From Acidobacteriota bacterium (GTDB lineage: Bacteria; Acidobacteriota; Blastocatellia; Pyrinomonadales; Pyrinomonadaceae), in contig JAHEEZ010000119.1 of assembly GCA_024640445.1 (NCBI GenBank), positions 1 through 10,200 of the forward strand: 10,200 nt of DNA, written 5' to 3'. Numbering within the stretch: position 1 is the first letter of the stretch; every line of letters begins with the position of its first letter. The notes under the pieces are model-generated. The model saw only the letters and a list, made by a program, of their open reading frames with translations. It had not been told where the DNA came from and did not search any database. A program made the position numbers and the translations under genes. Below are positions 5,777 through 10,200 of this stretch, piece by piece.

Positions 5777-7120
5777 ATGTTCAGACTATACAGCTTGCTC
5801 TACACGATCGCTTTTGCGGCGATGCTTCCGCTGTTCGTTCTGCGACGAGGAAAGTATTTTTCAGGCATTGCCGAGCGCTTCGGGAGGCTGCCCGAGTTTC
5901 AGAAGGACGGCCGGCCTGTTATCTGGATCCATTGCGTGTCGGTCGGTGAGGCGAACGCCGCCAGACCTCTTGTCAAAAGCCTCCGCGAAGAGTTTCCAGG
6001 ATACCGGATCGTGATATCGACGGTCACGAGAACCGGACAGGAACTCTGCAAAGATATCTACGGCGAATCTGCCGATCTGATCTTCTACTTTCCTTACGAC
6101 TGGAGATTTACCGTCCTTAGGACCTTGCGCGCGATTCGTCCGAATCTGGTCATCGTCATGGAAACGGAGATCTGGTTCAACTTCTTCAGGGAGACAAGAA
6201 GAAGGGGTATCACGCTCGCGATAGTCAACGGAAGGCTCTCCGAAGAAAGTTCGAGCAGATATCTATATATCCCGAAGACAATAAAACGTGTCCTCCGGCA
6301 CGTGAGTATCGCGCTCGTTCAGACGCAAGCTGACGCCGATAGATTTCTTGAATTGGGGATCAACCCCAGACATCTGCTGGTTAGCGGGAATCTAAAGTTT
6401 GACCAGGAGATAGTCGATGACAGCGGCTCCAGGAGCTCCTACTTCCGCGAGAGATTCTCGATGGGAACGATCGCGCCGGTGATCTTGGCTGCGAGCACCC
6501 ACAGGCCCGAGGAGCGCTTGCTTCTGGAAGCGTTTCGCCGCGTGCTAGCGTCGGAAGGCCTTTCGAAGGCGAAACTATTTATCGCACCCAGGCACCCGGA
6601 ACGATTCGATGAAGTGGCGGAAAAGATCGCGTTGGAAGGACTCAGATGGACTCGAAGGACCTCGCCGCTTGGGGTCGAAGACGGGCAGGCCCAAATCGTT
6701 CTGCTCGATTCGATCGGAGAACTTCGTTCGGTCTATCCGATGGCTGACATAGTTTTCGTCGGCGGAAGCCTGATTCCGCACGGAGGCCAGAACATTCTGG
6801 AGCCGGCGATCGAAGGAAAGGCCGTTGTCACGGGCAGTTACCTCGCCAATTTCCAGGCTATTGCCGACGAATTCGCAAGACACGGAGCCTTCGTCCGCCT
6901 GGATGAGCTTTCAGAGGAGAGGATCCCCGACGCACTCGCGGAGCGATTTATCGAATTGCTTTCCGATCCCTCCAAACGCGAGGACCTCGGTGTGAAGGCG
7001 CAAAAGATAGTCTTCGAAAACCGGGGCGCTGTCGCGAAGACGATGGATGCGTTGAGGCCGGTCCTGGAGGTGAACCGGCGAAGCGCTTCCAGCAAGGCGG
7101 CGGCAGCACTCTCCGAATGA
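5777..7120 (+). CDS. waaA: 3-deoxy-D-manno-octulosonic acid (Kdo) transferase
   Basis: WaaA (KdtA) transfers Kdo from CMP-Kdo to the lipid A precursor at the cytoplasmic face of the inner membrane, starting the LPS core. The 447 residues give a GT-B family GT30 enzyme, slightly longer than the usual 420-430 because of a low-complexity C-terminal tail. Residues 1-22 are a hydrophobic membrane anchor. RGKYFSGIAERFGRLP (24-39) matches the family N-terminus, and IHCVSVGEANAARPL (51-65) contains the S-x-G-E motif, with Glu58 as the likely catalytic base. Further marks are METEIWFN (128-135), VNGRLSEESSSRY just after it, and GNLKFD. VFVGGSLIPHGGQNILEPA, followed by an EGKAVVTGSYLANF stretch, forms the donor site. 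In METEIWFN, Phe134 replaces the usual Pro of E-T-E-L/I-W-P-N. Whether it adds one or more Kdo units cannot be read from sequence. Its stop overlaps the next start (ATGA). No Shine-Dalgarno is visible. Confidence 0.95.
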   Translation: MFRLYSLLYTIAFAAMLPLFVLRRGKYFSGIAERFGRLPEFQKDGRPVIWIHCVSVGEANAARPLVKSLREEFPGYRIVISTVTRTGQELCKDIYGESADLIFYFPYDWRFTVLRTLRAIRPNLVIVMETEIWFNFFRETRRRGITLAIVNGRLSEESSSRYLYIPKTIKRVLRHVSIALVQTQADADRFLELGINPRHLLVSGNLKFDQEIVDDSGSRSSYFRERFSMGTIAPVILAASTHRPEERLLLEAFRRVLASEGLSKAKLFIAPRHPERFDEVAEKIALEGLRWTRRTSPLGVEDGQAQIVLLDSIGELRSVYPMADIVFVGGSLIPHGGQNILEPAIEGKAVVTGSYLANFQAIADEFARHGAFVRLDELSEERIPDALAERFIELLSDPSKREDLGVKAQKIVFENRGAVAKTMDALRPVLEVNRRSASSKAAAALSE

Positions 7121-8307
7121 CCTACCTCTTCTATTTCATCGCATTCCTGCAGCTCGTCTTCAGCTGGCGGTCGCTCGTCTCCGGATCCGCGTATCTGAAC
7201 TTCTTCAGGTCCGAATTATCAGAGCAACCATCAGGATTGAAGCCGTTCGCAAGCGTAATTGTGCCCTGCAAAGGACTTGACCCGGGTCTGGAGATGAACC
7301 TTGCCGCAATGCTCGGGCAAGACTATCCGGATTACGAGGTGATATTCGCGCTCGAGGACGAGGCCGATGCTGCCGGACCGGTGATCTCCTCTCTCATGAG
7401 ATCTTCGGACCGCAATTCCCGTGTCGTGATCGCCGGCGAAGCATCCGGATCGGGACAGAAGGTCCACAATCTGCTTGTCGCTTTGGATGACGTTGCCGAT
7501 CGGACTGAAGTGCTGGTGTTCGCCGATTCCGACGCTCGCCCGTCACCCGAATGGCTTGGCAGCCTGGTTTCCGCCGCTCCTGAAGGATCCGGATGCGCTT
7601 CCGGATACAGATGGTTCTTCGCCGATAAAGGCGGACTTGCAACGCAGCTTCGTTCGGTCTGGAACGCTTCGATCGCATCGGCTCTGGGGCCGGATCAGAA
7701 AAACAATTTCAGCTGGGGAGGCTCGACGGCGATCCGCAGGGACGTCTTCGAATCCGCAGGCGTGCGCAATGCCTGGCGGGGCGCGCTTTCGGACGATTTC
7801 GCCTTGACGAGCGCGGTCAAGGCAGCTGGCGGCGGCGTACGGTTCGTCCCGGCATGTCTCACTGCGACGGTTGAAGACTGCACGTTCCGGGAATTGCTGG
7901 AGTTCACGACGCGGCAGATGAAGATCACGAGGGTCTATTCCAAAGCACACTGGCTGATCTCTTTCGTCGGTGCCGGGCTATGGTCGATCTCCATCGCGCT
8001 CGCCTTCTACATTGTCGCTTCAGCCGGATCACACGCCTATTTGGCGCTCACTTTCCTGGCATTGGTGTTCGCTGCGGGAACGGCCAAATCGTGGTTGCGG
8101 TTGAAAGCGGTGCGGCTGGCGCTTCCCGGGCAAAGAGACAGGCTTAAGGCCCAGACATTTTGGCAGATGACGCTCTGGGCGATCACCCCTTTCCTGTTCC
8201 TTTTTAACGACGTGGTCTCGATGTTCTCAAACCGAATCGTTTGGCGGGGCATTGAATATGAACTAGAATCACCGGAACATACCCGTGTGGTATCAAGAAA
8301 TGGATAA
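7117..8307 (+). CDS. Membrane GT2/GT21-like glycosyltransferase (ceramide glucosyltransferase/HpnI-like)
   Basis: This 396-residue protein has an N-terminal membrane helix (3-24), a GT-A catalytic domain (about 43-275) and three further hydrophobic segments at the C-terminus (about 278-302, 306-322 and 350-370). Catalytic marks are SVIVPCKGLDPGLEMNL (46-62), DYPDYEVIFALED (69-81), GQKVHNL (113-119), the metal-binding DSD (137-139), SWGGSTAIRRDVF (199-211) and SDDFALT (225-231) with the likely base Asp226 or Asp227. This set matches processive-like GT2 enzymes of the ceramide glucosyltransferase (GT21) and hopanoid HpnI type, which put a sugar on a lipid at the cytoplasmic membrane face. The usual QxxRW element appears only as RQMKIT (266-271). 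No hopanoid genes are nearby, and the coupling to waaA suggests an envelope lipid or LPS-related acceptor; this is inference. Donor and acceptor are unknown. It overlaps waaA by four bases and the next gene by eight. Confidence 0.85.
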   Translation: MTYLFYFIAFLQLVFSWRSLVSGSAYLNFFRSELSEQPSGLKPFASVIVPCKGLDPGLEMNLAAMLGQDYPDYEVIFALEDEADAAGPVISSLMRSSDRNSRVVIAGEASGSGQKVHNLLVALDDVADRTEVLVFADSDARPSPEWLGSLVSAAPEGSGCASGYRWFFADKGGLATQLRSVWNASIASALGPDQKNNFSWGGSTAIRRDVFESAGVRNAWRGALSDDFALTSAVKAAGGGVRFVPACLTATVEDCTFRELLEFTTRQMKITRVYSKAHWLISFVGAGLWSISIALAFYIVASAGSHAYLALTFLALVFAAGTAKSWLRLKAVRLALPGQRDRLKAQTFWQMTLWAITPFLFLFNDVVSMFSNRIVWRGIEYELESPEHTRVVSRNG

Positions 8308-8698
8308 ACGCACTATTGGTTTTCTGGTCTTCTTCGCTGCGATCTTCGCTGCGCGGTTTATTAATGAACGGGCTCTCAAGAAACTGAGCGAGGCCGAGGC
8401 CGCGAGGCTCCTCCAGGGTTTTTCGAGATTTCGTATGTACAGTCTTGGTGCCGTGATCGGGATCGTAGCCATGTTTTTCGCCTATTCGAATCTTTATCCC
8501 GGTTCCACTTTCAGGGTGGCGCAGCTGTTCATGGGCGTTCTTGTCGCTTTCCTGATCTCAACCGGCGTCGCTGCGTATCTGAAGCTCAAGAAGATGCAGA
8601 TGCCGGATAGCTACGTGAACAGTTTCTTGCTCGCCTCCTTTGTGAAGTATGCCGGAGTGTTCATCTTCTTCGGCCTGTCTATCGCAAAATACAGTTAA
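8300..8698 (+). CDS. Four-helix membrane protein, unknown function
   Basis: I do not recognise this 132-residue protein. Hydrophobic segments at about residues 6-20, 45-63, 73-95 and 106-127 suggest four membrane helices. The first loop (21-44) is charged and helical in look (NERALKKLSEAEAARLLQGF). There are no Cys or His residues and no catalytic motif that I can see, so an enzyme is unlikely and a subunit, scaffold or transporter part is possible. I chose the ATG at 8300, which overlaps the glycosyltransferase stop by eight bases; a GTG at 8285 would add five residues and has no better ribosome binding site. The stop shares one base with the radical SAM start (TAATG, 8696-8700). Being locked between a lipid glycosyltransferase and a radical SAM gene suggests a joint function, but the sequence does not say which. 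Confidence 0.75.
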   Translation: MDKRTIGFLVFFAAIFAARFINERALKKLSEAEAARLLQGFSRFRMYSLGAVIGIVAMFFAYSNLYPGSTFRVAQLFMGVLVAFLISTGVAAYLKLKKMQMPDSYVNSFLLASFVKYAGVFIFFGLSIAKYS

Positions 8699-9825
8699 TG
8701 ATAGGAAAGGTGTCACAACTCGCGGACCTGATCCGGTCGACCCGGCGTGAAAAAAAGCTGGGAACGGTTATCTTTTTTGTGACCTCTCGCTGCAATGCCG
8801 CGTGCGAGACCTGTTTCTACCACGAGGAACTGAACCAGAAGGGCGACCTGACGTTTGAGCAGATCGAGAAGATGAGCAGCACCATGCCTCAGATCACCGA
8901 TCTTTGGCTTTCAGGGGGAGAACCGACCCTTCGCAAGGATGTGGGAAAGATAATTGAACTTTTCCACCGGAACAACGGTATTCGGCGCCTGATCATTCCG
9001 ACCAATGGACTGATTAAAGACCGCGTTTACGCCGTAGTTGAAGATGCGCTTTCAAATAACCCTGGGATCGGGGAGCTCTACCTGAACGTTGCTCTCGACG
9101 GCTATGGAGAAACACACGACCGAATCCGCGGCGTACCGGGAAACTGGGCGAAGACGCTTGCAACGATCGAGTATCTTTATCCGCTAAAAGAGCGGTTTCG
9201 CGATCGATTTCGGCTGAATGTCAACACGGTCGTGTGCGCCGAAAATTACACCGAGATGGGGCTTCTGTCGGAATTCCTGTGGGACAACTACACGTTGGAC
9301 GGACAGTACTTCAATATAATCCGCGGCGAAACAAAGGCCGGAGAGGAGATCAAAGAGGTGCCTTCGCAGGCTTTGACCGCTATCTACCGCCAAGCCGCAG
9401 ATCTTACCTCGAGGTACGCGAAAAGAATGTTTGCCGAAGACGATTCTCAGAGGCGTTTTATCAAGTCCGTTGCGTACATCGGCACCATAATGACCCATTA
9501 CCGCCACCAGCATTCGAACTTCGGTTCGCCGACGGAATGGAGCTTTCCTTGCACTGCCGGTGAAACAATTGCCGTGGTTGATTACAATGGCGACGTTAGG
9601 GCCTGCGAACTCCTTGGAAAGTTTGCCACACTCGCGGATTTTGAATATGATTTTGCCGAACTCTGGAGTTCCAGTTCAAGGCGGGCAGAGTTGACAAAGA
9701 TCGACGGCGGAAAGGCGTGTTGGTGCACGCACGTGTGTTTCATACACAGCTCGCTTCAGCACTCCAGGAAAGGTCTCCTGGTCGACGTTCCCAAGAACTA
9801 CCTGACCATGCGGAGTTGGAAATGA
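8698..9825 (+). CDS. Radical SAM protein with SPASM/twitch-like C-terminus
   Basis: This is a 375-residue radical SAM enzyme. FFVTSRCNAACETCFYHEEL (26-45) contains the CxxxCxxC motif (Cys32, Cys36, Cys39) that binds the catalytic [4Fe-4S] cluster, and LSGGEPTLRKD (71-81) contains the GGEP motif that contacts SAM. LNVALDG (129-135) and NVNTVVC (174-180) are the expected later barrel strands. The C-terminal part has Cys285-x12-G-x4-Cys303, which agrees with the start of the SPASM/twitch pattern, followed by Cys341-x-Cys343-x3-Cys347. Five cysteines are fewer than the seven of a full SPASM domain, so one auxiliary cluster (twitch-like) is more likely than two. Such proteins modify peptides, sugars or lipids; no precursor peptide is evident here, and the operon context with waaA and a membrane glycosyltransferase favours a lipid or glycan substrate (inference). 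It is expected to be cytoplasmic and oxygen sensitive. The start at TAATG and the stop at ATGA overlap both neighbours. Confidence 0.9.
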   Translation: MIGKVSQLADLIRSTRREKKLGTVIFFVTSRCNAACETCFYHEELNQKGDLTFEQIEKMSSTMPQITDLWLSGGEPTLRKDVGKIIELFHRNNGIRRLIIPTNGLIKDRVYAVVEDALSNNPGIGELYLNVALDGYGETHDRIRGVPGNWAKTLATIEYLYPLKERFRDRFRLNVNTVVCAENYTEMGLLSEFLWDNYTLDGQYFNIIRGETKAGEEIKEVPSQALTAIYRQAADLTSRYAKRMFAEDDSQRRFIKSVAYIGTIMTHYRHQHSNFGSPTEWSFPCTAGETIAVVDYNGDVRACELLGKFATLADFEYDFAELWSSSSRRAELTKIDGGKACWCTHVCFIHSSLQHSRKGLLVDVPKNYLTMRSWK

Positions 9826-10200
9826 TCAAAAGTCTTTTGGACGACGAAGAGAACCAGGAAGAAGAGGAGAAGCCGCGTTCCCTGTTCTTTGGAAAGGCCA
9901 GGGAATCCGATGCGATCCTGGGCATCAACCTGTCCTTGACGGCGGATGAGGAACATTCGCTCCCGGGAGAGACTGAAGATGAGATCAAGACGGCGATAGA
10001 GGACGGTCTGCCGCCCGTTGCAGTGTCCGCCGAACCGAACATTGGCATGCGGCCGGTGGAATCATCCGACCCGGAGGAATCCGAACGCTCACTGCATGAA
10101 CATAGGGCCAACGAGCTTGAACAGATGCTCGCTGAGATCGAACAGGAGTTGGAAATCGAACGCCATTCGCTGCGGGTCGCTGAGATGCGTGGCGGCCCCG
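9822..10200 (+). CDS. Acidic, Glu-rich, probably coiled-coil protein, 3' end outside window
   Basis: The frame opens with ATG at 9822, overlapping the radical SAM stop (ATGA), and stays open for 126 codons to the edge of the window. The product starts MIKSLLDDEENQEEEEKPRS, so it has no signal peptide. The visible part is strongly acidic and mostly non-hydrophobic. Residues 1-90 look disordered (Glu, Asp, Pro, Ser). From about residue 92 the pattern HEHRANELEQMLAEIEQELE has leucines and other hydrophobic residues at heptad-like spacing, suggesting the start of a coiled coil. I do not recognise a family from this part. The minus-strand frame at 9740-10111 is a shadow. The perfect start-stop overlap makes it the probable fifth gene of the waaA operon, where a cytoplasmic scaffold or partner role is conceivable but not shown. 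Confidence 0.7.
   Translation, partial: MIKSLLDDEENQEEEEKPRSLFFGKARESDAILGINLSLTADEEHSLPGETEDEIKTAIEDGLPPVAVSAEPNIGMRPVESSDPEESERSLHEHRANELEQMLAEIEQELEIERHSLRVAEMRGGP

Noticed and set aside
8332..8352. Short tandem repeat TTCGCTGCGATC/TTCGCTGCG in the four-helix gene
   Set aside because: It encodes an Ala/Phe/Ile stretch of a membrane helix and is explained by protein composition.
7117..9825. Call of the GT2 and radical SAM genes as hopanoid genes hpnI and hpnH
   Set aside because: The GT2 protein resembles HpnI only at family level, the radical SAM protein has a SPASM-like C-terminus that I do not associate with HpnH, and no squalene-hopene cyclase or other hpn gene is present.

Overview
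This window looks like an ordinary chromosomal stretch of a Gram-negative (diderm) bacterium. A Kdo transferase (waaA/kdtA), a lipobox lipoprotein and an exported protein with a signal peptide all point to an outer membrane. GC content is moderate to fairly high, codon use is even across the genes, and most starts lack a clear Shine-Dalgarno sequence. Acidobacteriota, perhaps Blastocatellia, would fit the gene families seen. That is an impression from memory and not a demonstrated placement. All recognisable genes lie on the plus strand. I see no tRNA, rRNA, CRISPR array, insertion sequence or phage gene, and no gene-free stretch longer than about 105 bases.

Layout. Bases 1-702 hold the 3' part of a DUF4126 membrane-protein gene and a small two-helix membrane protein. 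Bases 719-4438 hold a GT1-type glycosyltransferase, a DUF1648 membrane protein whose start overlaps the glycosyltransferase stop, and a large exported protein that joins a phosphohistidine swivelling domain to a PEP-synthase/dikinase-type ATP-binding domain. An imperfect inverted repeat (4448-4496) and a possible promoter then separate these from a TPR-like lipoprotein (4543-5082) and elongation factor P (5143-5706).

A possible promoter at 5726-5753 precedes the second main block. This is a tightly packed run: waaA, a GT2/GT21-like membrane glycosyltransferase, a four-helix membrane protein, a radical SAM enzyme with a SPASM/twitch-like C-terminal cysteine set, and an acidic, glutamate-rich, probably coiled-coil protein that leaves the window at its right edge. 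Every junction in this run overlaps (ATGA, 8 nt, TAATG, ATGA), so the five genes are probably co-transcribed and translationally coupled.

The well-understood functions are Kdo addition to lipid A (WaaA) and rescue of ribosomes stalled at polyproline (EF-P). The two points most worth a second look are (i) the exported dikinase-like protein, which has the domain order of glucan water dikinases and no PEP-binding domain, and (ii) the waaA-GT2-membrane protein-radical SAM-coiled-coil unit, which may be an undescribed envelope lipid or glycan modification pathway. The second idea rests on gene order and domain content only.
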